DNA of 35,434 nt from Bacteroidales bacterium (lineage in GTDB: Bacteria > Bacteroidota > Bacteroidia > Bacteroidales > UBA932), in contig JAFTDE010000053.1 in the NCBI GenBank assembly GCA_017454335.1, forward strand, positions 1-35,434, read 5' to 3'. The first letter of the stretch is position 1. Each line of letters starts with the position of its first letter. The translations under genes and the position numbers were made by a program. The notes beneath the pieces are model-generated. The model searched no databases. It was not told the origin of the DNA and saw nothing but the letters and a program-made list of their open reading frames with translations. Positions 1 to 5,906 of the stretch are shown here, piece by piece.

Positions 1-108
1 AAGGATCTGCTCGTTGGTGAGACCCTGCCAGGCCTGAGAGAGCTGCTTGAAGACAGCTTTTACGGAATACTGGAACGCGGTCCTGTAGGAGTCACAAGAA
101 ATCCCCAT
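1..108 (-). CDS. Partial unknown open frame at the window edge
   Basis: A 36-codon frame runs off the left edge, starting at an ATG whose complement is 106-108. Its residues look protein-like (aromatic and Gln-rich, for example AVFKQLSQAWQGLTNEQ), whereas the opposite strand reads less convincingly. The ATG lies inside one arm of a terminator-like hairpin, which is odd for a true start. The same frame is open upstream back to the TGA of the XRE regulator at 169-171, so it could also be a decayed extension of something longer. I do not recognise the family. It may be a phage or mobile-element protein, or not a gene at all. Confidence 0.3.
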   Translation of the reverse strand, partial: MGISCDSYRTAFQYSVKAVFKQLSQAWQGLTNEQIL

Positions 109-133
109 TAGAACGCTGTCTAATGGGGTTTTT
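103..133. terminator. Near-symmetrical intrinsic terminator
   Basis: A perfect 10-bp stem (CCCCATTAGA, 103-112; TCTAATGGGG, 119-128) closes a 6-nt loop. On the plus strand it is followed by TTTTT (129-133). On the minus strand it is followed by ATTTCTT. The outer flanks are also partly complementary (ACAAGAAA / TTTCTTGT). It lies about 40 nt past the stop of the minus-strand XRE gene and probably ends that operon, with possible function in both directions. Confidence 0.7.
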
Positions 134-142
134 CTTGTAAAT

Positions 143-163
143 TGCACAACGTTTGCACAACGA
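143..163 (+). repeat. Direct repeat TTGCACAACG x2
   Basis: The 10-mer TTGCACAACG occurs twice, 11 bp apart start to start, about one helical turn. It sits between the terminator and the stop of the XRE gene. It could be a protein-binding site such as a recombinase arm site or regulator site, or chance. Confidence 0.5.
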
Positions 164-168
164 ACGGT

Positions 169-369
169 TCAATCGTTCTCGTCTAATTGAAAGATTGAAT
201 CAGTGGACTTGTCAAAATATCGTGCTATTTTGAGGGCAAGGACAGTTGACGGAACATACTTGCCGGACTCGATGGAATTGATGGTGTTGCGGCTCACGCC
301 GATAGCGTCGGCCAGCTGCTGTTGCGTGATGTCCTTGATGGCTCGCTCTACTCGGACTGTGTTTTTCAT
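169..369 (-). CDS. XRE-family helix-turn-helix regulator (66 aa)
   Basis: A minimal Cro/CI-type DNA-binding protein that is essentially only the HTH_3 fold. The pattern QQQLADAIGVSRNTINSIESGKY, about residues 17-39, is the classic helix 2-turn-helix 3 with recognition residues SRNTIN, followed by two closing helices. No dimerisation or sensor domain is present. It is the downstream gene of a pair: the membrane protein ends at 375 and this gene starts at 369, so they are almost certainly cotranscribed. Small XRE proteins paired with small integral membrane proteins are common in bacteria; the regulator usually controls its own operon, and that role here is inferred. The local GC content is lower than in the rest of the window, compatible with acquisition by transfer. 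Confidence 0.9.
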   Translation of the reverse strand: MKNTVRVERAIKDITQQQLADAIGVSRNTINSIESGKYVPSTVLALKIARYFDKSTDSIFQLDEND

Positions 370-374
370 AGGAC

Positions 375-812
375 CTACTGCTTTTTAGATTTCCAGAGCA
401 TCCACTTGAACAGCCCGTAATACAGGACGAAGAGGAGAAGCGGGAGGAAGATCAGGAAGGCTTCGCTCAGGTAAAGTTCGAGATCTTCCGGGAAGCTCGG
501 AAAAAGGGTTCCGAGTCTCAGTTCCAGGAACAGACTCATGATCAGGAAAAGGACGAAAAAGGCATAAGCCGCAATCCCGATGGCCTTCAGGCGAAGGCCG
601 GAGATCATCTCGTCTTCCACCTTTTCCTTCGACAGGCAAATGAGGAAGATGGAAATGATAAAGCAGATGTGAGATGCCTTTGCGAAATACCAGGCGACAT
701 TGATGTCGTGTACGAACAGCGCCTTAGCGAGTTCCACGATAACGAAGAGAATCAAGAAGCACCAGCCAATCTTCTGGCAAGAATGCGGCATGAGGATACT
801 TTTGTTTTTCAT
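375..812 (-). CDS. Four-helix integral membrane protein of unknown function (145 aa)
   Basis: Four hydrophobic segments are visible at about residues 14-33, 39-60, 73-92 and 109-136, separated by short charged loops. There are no soluble domains, and the tail is basic (WMLWKSKKQ). The start is the ATG at 810-812, which follows a good Bacteroides-type promoter. It is the first gene of a two-gene operon with the XRE regulator; the gap is 5 bp. In such pairs the membrane protein is often of DUF type and the HTH partner is its regulator, but I cannot assign this one to a named family. A role in envelope stress sensing or in a mobile-element accessory function is speculative. Confidence 0.75.
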   Translation of the reverse strand: MKNKSILMPHSCQKIGWCFLILFVIVELAKALFVHDINVAWYFAKASHICFIISIFLICLSKEKVEDEMISGLRLKAIGIAAYAFFVLFLIMSLFLELRLGTLFPSFPEDLELYLSEAFLIFLPLLLFVLYYGLFKWMLWKSKKQ

Positions 813-840
813 GTTAAACGTATGTTATGTTTTCTTGTTG

Positions 841-871
841 CAAAGATAAGTATATTTTTCATAATGACAAA
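841..871 (-). promoter_or_regulatory. Bacteroides-type promoter of the membrane protein/XRE operon
   Basis: On the minus strand a -33 TTTG (871-868) and a -7 TATCTTTG (848-841) are separated by 19 bp. This matches the primary sigma consensus of Bacteroidota (TTTG, 19-21 bp, TAnnTTTG). The -7 box lies about 28 bp upstream of the ATG. Confidence 0.75.
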
Positions 872-997
872 TAAACTTTGCAATAAAATGCTTTAAACAG
901 GAAAAGTTCCTGCCTGATCAACTTTTCGCCTGTCTTTTTTTACCCCGCTTCCACGCCGCGGCCAGCGGCCGCCCCCGCAGAAACACGCCTCAACCGG

Positions 998-1201
998 CCA
1001 TTCTGCAGAAAAAACGATGATTATTCCGCAAAATCGTATCCCGGCACCCCATTCTGCAGAAAAATCGATGAAAATTCTGCAAAACCATGTCCTAATACTC
1101 CACTTTGCGAAAAAATCCACGATAATTCCGCAAAACCGTATCTCGGCACCCCATTTTGCCGAAAAATCGACGAAAATTCCGCAAAAGCAGGCCCCTGCGG
1201 C
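998..1201 (+). repeat. 51-bp tandem repeat, four copies
   Basis: Copies begin with CCA at 998, 1049, 1100 and 1151, giving an exact 51-bp period. Each contains a TTCTGCAGAA- or TTTGC-GAAAA-like palindrome, then a (T/C)GATGA/AA block and (C/T)CGCAAAA. Copies diverge by roughly 10-25 percent, so the array is not recent. There are no unique spacers, so it is not a CRISPR array. Complementary GCAGAA/TTCTGC segments within a unit could form small hairpins. Confidence 0.85.
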
Positions 1202-1215
1202 CAGGGGGCGGTTCC

Positions 1216-1267
1216 GCAGCGGGAATGCTTGAAACGCGAGAGCGTTTTGTACTCGCATTCTCCGCGC
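1216..1267. repeat. Nested hairpin next to the tandem array
   Basis: An outer inverted repeat GAATGC (1223-1228) / GCATTC (1255-1260) extends outward through GCGG / CCGC with one bulged base. Inside it lies a perfect AAACGC-GAGA-GCGTTT hairpin (1232-1247) with a GNRA-type loop. No T-run follows, so it is not a canonical terminator. Confidence 0.6.
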
Positions 1268-1366
1268 GGAACCCGCCCAGCGGCCGCCCCCCGCAGAAGC
1301 ATGCCCCGCACCCAGGCAAATCCGCATAAACACACGGATTCTGTAAAGAATACGAGCCAAAAATAT

Positions 1367-1374
1367 TATCTTTG
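1367..1374 (+). promoter_or_regulatory. -7 promoter box for the mini-M13/ABC operon
   Basis: TATCTTTG matches TAnnTTTG and ends 25 bp before the ATG at 1400. No clear TTTG is present at the -33 position. Confidence 0.6.
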
Positions 1375-1399
1375 GGAGATCATCACTCTTCACGCCAAA

Positions 1400-1813
1400 A
1401 TGAAGTTCCAACTTACCCTGGCCTGCACCCTGGCTGCACTGACCCTGATTTCATGCGCAAAGGACAGCGCATCAGCGACCGACCCGTTACCGCTCCCCGC
1501 GGATTTGGAAACCAGCAAAGACCTTTCCGTCAAACCCGGAGACAGTTTCTACGATTACTGCAACGGAACCTGGCTCAAGAACACGCCCATCCCGGCCACG
1601 GGTGCGACCGGCGGCATGTATGACCAGGACGCCGCCATGAAGCAGTACAGCAACGACAGACTCGCCTCCTTCCCCAAAAAGGATGAACACTCGCACGCCC
1701 GTCTGCGCGTCAACGGCGTGGTGATGAACACGGACCTCTGGTACGAACTCTACAACGTGGACCGCAACAACGTCCTGTATCTCCCGCCGGAACGGCGGAC
1801 GCATATCTGGTGA
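1400..1813 (+). CDS. Miniature M13-peptidase-like lipoprotein lacking the catalytic domain (137 aa)
   Basis: A lipoprotein signal peptide ends in the lipobox LISC (Cys19). Residues 46-68 (PGDSFYDYCNGTWLKNTPIP) match the extreme N-terminal motif of M13 (neprilysin/PepO) metallopeptidases. Residues 95-137 (DEHSHARLRVNGVVMN, then YLPPERRTHIW) match their extreme C-terminus. Full M13 enzymes are about 650-700 aa. Everything between, including the HExxH zinc motif and the downstream ENxxD-type motif, is absent, so it cannot be a peptidase. The frame is intact. I chose ATG 1400 because it gives the signal peptide and follows a -7 box. Its stop lies 5 bp before the ABC transporter gene, so the genes are probably cotranscribed. 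It is either a frozen internal-deletion relic or a repurposed cell-surface scaffold or binding protein. Confidence 0.75.
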   Translation: MKFQLTLACTLAALTLISCAKDSASATDPLPLPADLETSKDLSVKPGDSFYDYCNGTWLKNTPIPATGATGGMYDQDAAMKQYSNDRLASFPKKDEHSHARLRVNGVVMNTDLWYELYNVDRNNVLYLPPERRTHIW

Positions 1814-1818
1814 CAGCC

Positions 1819-3267
1819 ATGAACAAAAAGAAATATATCCTTCCCCTGTTTTCCGCCCTGCTGGTGCTGACGGCCATGCCGGGCTGCTCGGGCGGCGGGG
1901 ACGACACCCTGGTACTCCGGTCCGAAGCCGATCTGTCAGGGCTCACGGTCTCCTGCACGAACGGCAATTACTATGAACAGAAATATTCCGCGCGCGAGGA
2001 CGTCAAGGTCTTCGCCACCAATTCCGAGCCCGACGCCGTGCAGGCCGTGCGGCAGGGCCTGGCCGACGTCTTCGTTTCCGACGAGGTGATGCTGACCGCC
2101 GAAGCCATGAAGCAGCTCGGCATCAAGAAGGCGCTGCGCGGCGAAGAATCCTTCGACGTGGCCTTCGCCCTCCGGAAGGGGAACGACGACCTGCGCCGGC
2201 AGCTGGACGCCTTCCTCGCTTCGGCGCCCCTCGAGGGCATCATCGCGCACTGGGTGGAAGGCGGCCCCGCCCTTCCGGAAGATCCGGCGGCCATCGCTGC
2301 GGACGCAAAACCCCTCCGCAGCATCACCTGCGTCAACATGGATCCAATCTGCTTCATCGGTGACGAAGGACAGTGGTTCGGCATGGATATCGACATCCTG
2401 CGCCGCTTCGCCGCCTCCATCGGCCGCCCCCTGGAGATCTCGTTCCAGGATCTGGGATCAGCCGTCATCGCCCTGCAGACTGGGCAGGCGGACATCGTCT
2501 CCGGCTGCCTCTTCATAACGGAGGAACGCCAGAAGTCGGTGGACTTCTCCCGCCCCTACTACCAGTGCCACCCCGCCTTCTTCGTCAAGGACAAGAGCGC
2601 GGACGCCCGGATCGGGATGAAGGAGCGGCTGCGGATGAACCTCATCACGGAGAGCCGCTGGAAACTGATCGTGGACGGCATGCTGGAAACGCTCCGGATC
2701 ACCTTCTTCGCCATCCTGCTGGGCACGGTCCTGGGCGTCGGGGTCTGCGCCGCGAAACGCAGCCGTCGCCGCTGGGTGCGCAGCCTGGCGGGCCTGTACG
2801 GCGATTTCATCAACGGCATCCCCACGCTGGTCCTGCTGCTGATCATGTTCTACGTGGTGTTCGCCGGGGCCGGGCTGAACGGCACCTTCATCGCCATCGT
2901 CACCTTCGCCCTCTGCTTCGCCTCCTCCACCGGCAGCATCTTCGACGCCGCCATCTCGTCCGTGCCCCGCGGCCAGACGGAGGCCGGCCTCAGCCTGGGC
3001 TTCACCCCGCTGAGCACCTTCACCGGCATCGTCCTCCCGCAGGCGCTCCGCAAAGGCCTGCCGCTGTACATCGGGGAATGCATCTCGCTGCTGAAGGGCA
3101 GCTCCATCGTCGGATACATCGCCATCCAGGACCTCACCCGGGCCAGCGACCTGATCCGCAGCCGCACCTTCGACGCCCTGATTCCCCTGCTGCTCGTCAC
3201 CATCCTCTATTTCGTGCTGGCCTGGATCATCCGGCTCCTGTTGAACCTGCTCCTCAAAATCAAGTAA
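1819..3267 (+). CDS. Amino-acid ABC importer: permuted substrate-binding domain fused to permease (482 aa)
   Basis: An N-terminal lipoprotein-like signal ends at Cys26 (AMPGC). Residues about 35-150 look like the second lobe and closing segment of an SBP_bac_3 domain: LSGLTVSCTNGNYYE, a DAVQAVRQGLADVFVSDE segment and a FALRKGNDDLRRQLDAFL segment ending in HWVEG. Residues about 168-260 look like the first lobe: a WFGMDIDILRRFAAS motif, then ALQTGQADIVSG and ITEERQKSVDFSRPYY. The order is therefore lobe 2 then lobe 1. Residues about 275-482 are a His/Glu/Gln/Arg-type permease with several helices and the coupling-loop sequence EAGLSLGFTP. ATG 1819 is preferred over a GTG at 1810, which overlaps the upstream stop. 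The ATPase gene follows after 1 bp. The substrate is probably a polar amino acid; which one cannot be told. Confidence 0.88.
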   Translation: MNKKKYILPLFSALLVLTAMPGCSGGGDDTLVLRSEADLSGLTVSCTNGNYYEQKYSAREDVKVFATNSEPDAVQAVRQGLADVFVSDEVMLTAEAMKQLGIKKALRGEESFDVAFALRKGNDDLRRQLDAFLASAPLEGIIAHWVEGGPALPEDPAAIAADAKPLRSITCVNMDPICFIGDEGQWFGMDIDILRRFAASIGRPLEISFQDLGSAVIALQTGQADIVSGCLFITEERQKSVDFSRPYYQCHPAFFVKDKSADARIGMKERLRMNLITESRWKLIVDGMLETLRITFFAILLGTVLGVGVCAAKRSRRRWVRSLAGLYGDFINGIPTLVLLLIMFYVVFAGAGLNGTFIAIVTFALCFASSTGSIFDAAISSVPRGQTEAGLSLGFTPLSTFTGIVLPQALRKGLPLYIGECISLLKGSSIVGYIAIQDLTRASDLIRSRTFDALIPLLLVTILYFVLAWIIRLLLNLLLKIK

Positions 3268-3268
3268 C

Positions 3269-4342
3269 ATGATCAGCATCAAACACCTCAGCAAAACGTT
3301 CCAGAATCCGGACGGCAGCACCCTGACCGTCCTGAAAGACGTGAACTGCGATATCGACAAGGGCGAAGTCATCAGCATCATCGGTCCTTCCGGCACGGGA
3401 AAGAGCACGCTCCTGCGGGCCATCAACATGCTGGAACCGCCCACCGGAGGCGAGATCTGGGTGGATGGCGAAAACATCATGGCCAAGGGCTATCCGCTGG
3501 ACCGGCTGCGCCGCAAGATGGGCATGGTCTTCCAGGGATTCAACCTCTTCGAGCACATGACCGTGCTGGAGAACGTCGTCTACGCACCCACGAAACTCCT
3601 GCACGTCCCGCTGGCGCAAGCCCGCGAAGAAGCCATGGAACTGCTGAAGAAAGTGGGCATGGCCCAGAAGGCCGACGTCTATCCCGCCTCCCTGTCGGGC
3701 GGGCAGAAGCAGCGGGTGGCCATCGCCCGTTCGCTGGCCATGCATCCGGAAGTGATCCTCTTCGACGAACCCACCTCCGCCCTGGACCCCACCATGGTGG
3801 GCGAGGTCCTGAGCGTCATGCGCCAGCTGGCGAAAGAAGGCCTGACCATGCTGATCGTCACGCACGAGATGCGTTTCGCGCGCGATGTCAGCACCCGGAT
3901 CTTCTTCATGAACGAGGGCATCATCTACGAGGACGGCAGCCCCGACCAGATCTTCAGGCATCCCGTGCACAGCGCCACCAAGGCCTTCGTGAACCGGATC
4001 CAGAAACTGGTGTACGAGATCGATTCCGACGATTTCGACTACCTGCAGATCCACACGGGCATCAACCGTTTCTGCATCAAGTACAACCTCGGAGACAAGG
4101 CCGATCCCGCCTACGCCATCGTCAAGGAGATGCTCTTCACCCACATGCGCGACCAGCGTCCGCTGACCCTGCGCATGACCTACGCCGAACTCTCCGGCGA
4201 AACCGCCCTGGACTTCATGGTGGAGGGCCGCAAGGACTCTCCCCTGGCCCCGGACGCCGCGCTGGACAGCATCCGCGCCCTGTCCCGGGACATCGTGGAA
4301 GAGCCCACCGCCCGGGGATTCCGGGTCAAGGTCCTGTTGTAG
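3269..4342 (+). CDS. ABC transporter ATPase of the polar amino acid type with an extra C-terminal domain (357 aa)
   Basis: This is the energising subunit for the upstream binding/permease fusion. Walker A GPSGTGKS is at 39-46, the Q-loop Gln at 89, signature LSGGQ at 142-146, Walker B VILFDEP at 162-168 and the switch His at 199. This core is GlnQ/HisP-like and normally ends near residue 245. Here about 107 further residues follow (250-357), which I cannot assign. They contain a hydrophobic beta-strand pattern (PLTLRMTYAEL, ALDFMVEG, GFRVKVLL) and might be a regulatory domain. A distant resemblance to the GHKL fold crossed my mind but is not supported by motifs. It is the last gene of the operon; a new promoter follows. 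Confidence 0.9.
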   Translation: MISIKHLSKTFQNPDGSTLTVLKDVNCDIDKGEVISIIGPSGTGKSTLLRAINMLEPPTGGEIWVDGENIMAKGYPLDRLRRKMGMVFQGFNLFEHMTVLENVVYAPTKLLHVPLAQAREEAMELLKKVGMAQKADVYPASLSGGQKQRVAIARSLAMHPEVILFDEPTSALDPTMVGEVLSVMRQLAKEGLTMLIVTHEMRFARDVSTRIFFMNEGIIYEDGSPDQIFRHPVHSATKAFVNRIQKLVYEIDSDDFDYLQIHTGINRFCIKYNLGDKADPAYAIVKEMLFTHMRDQRPLTLRMTYAELSGETALDFMVEGRKDSPLAPDAALDSIRALSRDIVEEPTARGFRVKVLL

Positions 4343-4357
4343 ATCGGCAAAAAATCG

Positions 4358-4365
4358 TATCTTTG
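4358..4365 (+). promoter_or_regulatory. -7 promoter box for the beta-helix gene
   Basis: TATCTTTG matches TAnnTTTG and lies about 30-36 bp upstream of the candidate starts. No convincing -33 TTTG is present. Confidence 0.6.
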
Positions 4366-4400
4366 TAAGGGAAGAACGTGTTAACTAAACTATAATGCCA

Positions 4401-5900
4401 ATGAAAAAACTTACTCTGATTCTCGCTGCAGCGCTGATCGCCCTGCAGCCCGCCGCCGCCCAGCTGGGCAACCTGAGGAACCTGGTCCGCGGCGCCGTCC
4501 AGAACGAAGCCAACAAAGCGTCCCAGGCAGCTGCAAGCCAGGCCGGACAGGCCGCCGCTTCCACCCCTGCCGCCGCCGGCAAGACCTTCTACGTCAGCGC
4601 CACGACCGGATCGGCCCGCGCCGACGGCCTGACCCCCGGCACCGCCATGAAGGACCTGCAGAAGGCCATCGACACCGCGGAAGACAATGACCAGATCTTC
4701 GTCGCCGAAGGCAACTACCTCGGCAACATGGACCGTGGCTACCTCCAGAACGGCAAATTCGGCGACGCCACCCACGACATGGGCAAATTCATCAGCATCT
4801 ACGGCGGCTATTCCACCGACTTCAGCGAGCGTGACATCATCAAGCACGTGACCAAGATCCAGCCGACCGACCAGAAATTCACCGCCCCGCTGTTCAACGT
4901 CAACGCCCGCCGTCCCTACGGATACACCGGCCCCGTGGGCAATGTCGTCATCGACGGCCTGGTCTTCGACCTGGGCGAGAACAACCGCTACTGCGTCGCG
5001 AACGTGGAGGACGAGCGGACCGGCACCCCCAACACCGGCGTGCTGACCGGCCGTTTCCTCGAGCCCGACGCCAACCCCTCCGTCCCGACCGTGGGCACCC
5101 TCAGCGGGGATGAATACGGCCTGCACATGGACGTGGAAGGCAATGTCCGCGTATCCAACTGCATCTTCGTCAACTGCCGCGACTACGGCATCTGCGCCCT
5201 CATGGGCAAGGGCCATTTCGAGGTGTGCAACAACATCTTCATCGCCTGCCGCTACGCCGCCTGCCAGATCAAGGGCAACGTGCGCGACGCCGACATCGAC
5301 AAGGTCTCCCTGGACTTCCACCACAACACGGTGCTGTTCACCTGGACCCGCACCAAGGCCTTCGAGGACATGGGCCAGGGCTTCCGCTTCATGAACGGCA
5401 TCCGCACCATCGACGTGCACAACAACATCTTCGGCTGCAACAGCAACTGCGCAGTCGAGCGCGTGTACTATGAATCCAACAAGGAGATGGAGAGCCTCAA
5501 GCAGAGCAACCTGTACGACAACTACTACTTCGCCAACCGCCGCGACCTCGAGATCGCAGCCTCCGGCGCCGCGTCGATCTCCGTCCCTGCCGCCCGCATC
5601 GAGGAAGCCGAGCAGATCGGCCCCAAGTACGAAGGCAACAAGGAACTGCCCGCCGGCAACGACGACTTCCTCAACGCCATCGACAAGGCCTACCTGGAGG
5701 GCTTCATGAACCTGCAGATCATCTCTTCGCAGAGCTATGACGCCAACTCCACGGCCAACCAGATCAACCGCCTCTTCGGCATGAACCAGCAGGGCAGCGA
5801 AATCGTCCGCCCGAACATGTACGGCAACAAGTACCCCTGGGAAAAAGCCAAGGACCTCTTCGGCAAGGTGGCCGGCTACGGCGCCCAGATGCCCGAATAA
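4401..5900 (+). CDS. Secreted right-handed beta-helix protein (499 aa)
   Basis: The ATG at 4401 gives a clean SPI signal peptide (MKKLTLILAAALIALQPAAAQ). An in-frame ATG two codons earlier at 4395 is possible. An Ala/Gln-rich linker at about residues 25-55 precedes KTFYVSATTGS...DGLTPGTAMKDLQKAI, the entry motif typical of DUF1565/pectate-lyase-like parallel beta-helices. Further on, repeated rungs such as VRVSNCIFVNCRDYG, FEVCNNIFIACRYA and IDVHNNIFGCNSN stack Asn and hydrophobic residues as in such folds. No catalytic set is recognisable, so it may be a polysaccharide lyase or hydrolase, or a structural/binding protein. It has its own promoter and converges, 6 bp apart, with the GH2 gene. 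Codon use matches the neighbourhood. Confidence 0.8.
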   Translation: MKKLTLILAAALIALQPAAAQLGNLRNLVRGAVQNEANKASQAAASQAGQAAASTPAAAGKTFYVSATTGSARADGLTPGTAMKDLQKAIDTAEDNDQIFVAEGNYLGNMDRGYLQNGKFGDATHDMGKFISIYGGYSTDFSERDIIKHVTKIQPTDQKFTAPLFNVNARRPYGYTGPVGNVVIDGLVFDLGENNRYCVANVEDERTGTPNTGVLTGRFLEPDANPSVPTVGTLSGDEYGLHMDVEGNVRVSNCIFVNCRDYGICALMGKGHFEVCNNIFIACRYAACQIKGNVRDADIDKVSLDFHHNTVLFTWTRTKAFEDMGQGFRFMNGIRTIDVHNNIFGCNSNCAVERVYYESNKEMESLKQSNLYDNYYFANRRDLEIAASGAASISVPAARIEEAEQIGPKYEGNKELPAGNDDFLNAIDKAYLEGFMNLQIISSQSYDANSTANQINRLFGMNQQGSEIVRPNMYGNKYPWEKAKDLFGKVAGYGAQMPE

Positions 5901-5906
5901 ACGCGA

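Larger units (their letters stand above)
961..1305. repeat. Composite intergenic repeat element bounded by direct repeats
   Basis: Two GC-rich near-identical copies, 961-989 and 1275-1305, share the core AGCGGCCGCCCCC-GCAGAA-CA-GCC and differ by one inserted C and two or three substitutions. They bracket a 51-bp tandem array and a nested hairpin. No convincing gene lies inside. The minus strand is open across part of the array only because the 51-bp period is a multiple of three. The arrangement resembles a non-autonomous repetitive element, but no transposase or target-site duplication is evident. Confidence 0.55.

Noticed and set aside
998-1201. CRISPR array
   Set aside because: Repeat units are contiguous and diverged, there are no unique spacers, and no cas genes are nearby.
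893-1411. Minus-strand open frame with a 17-residue repeat (FCGIF/IDFSA-W pattern)
   Set aside because: It arises from the 51-bp tandem repeat, whose period is a multiple of three; other frames through the array are also open, composition is unnatural (Trp, Cys, Phe rich) and no promoter or signal supports it.
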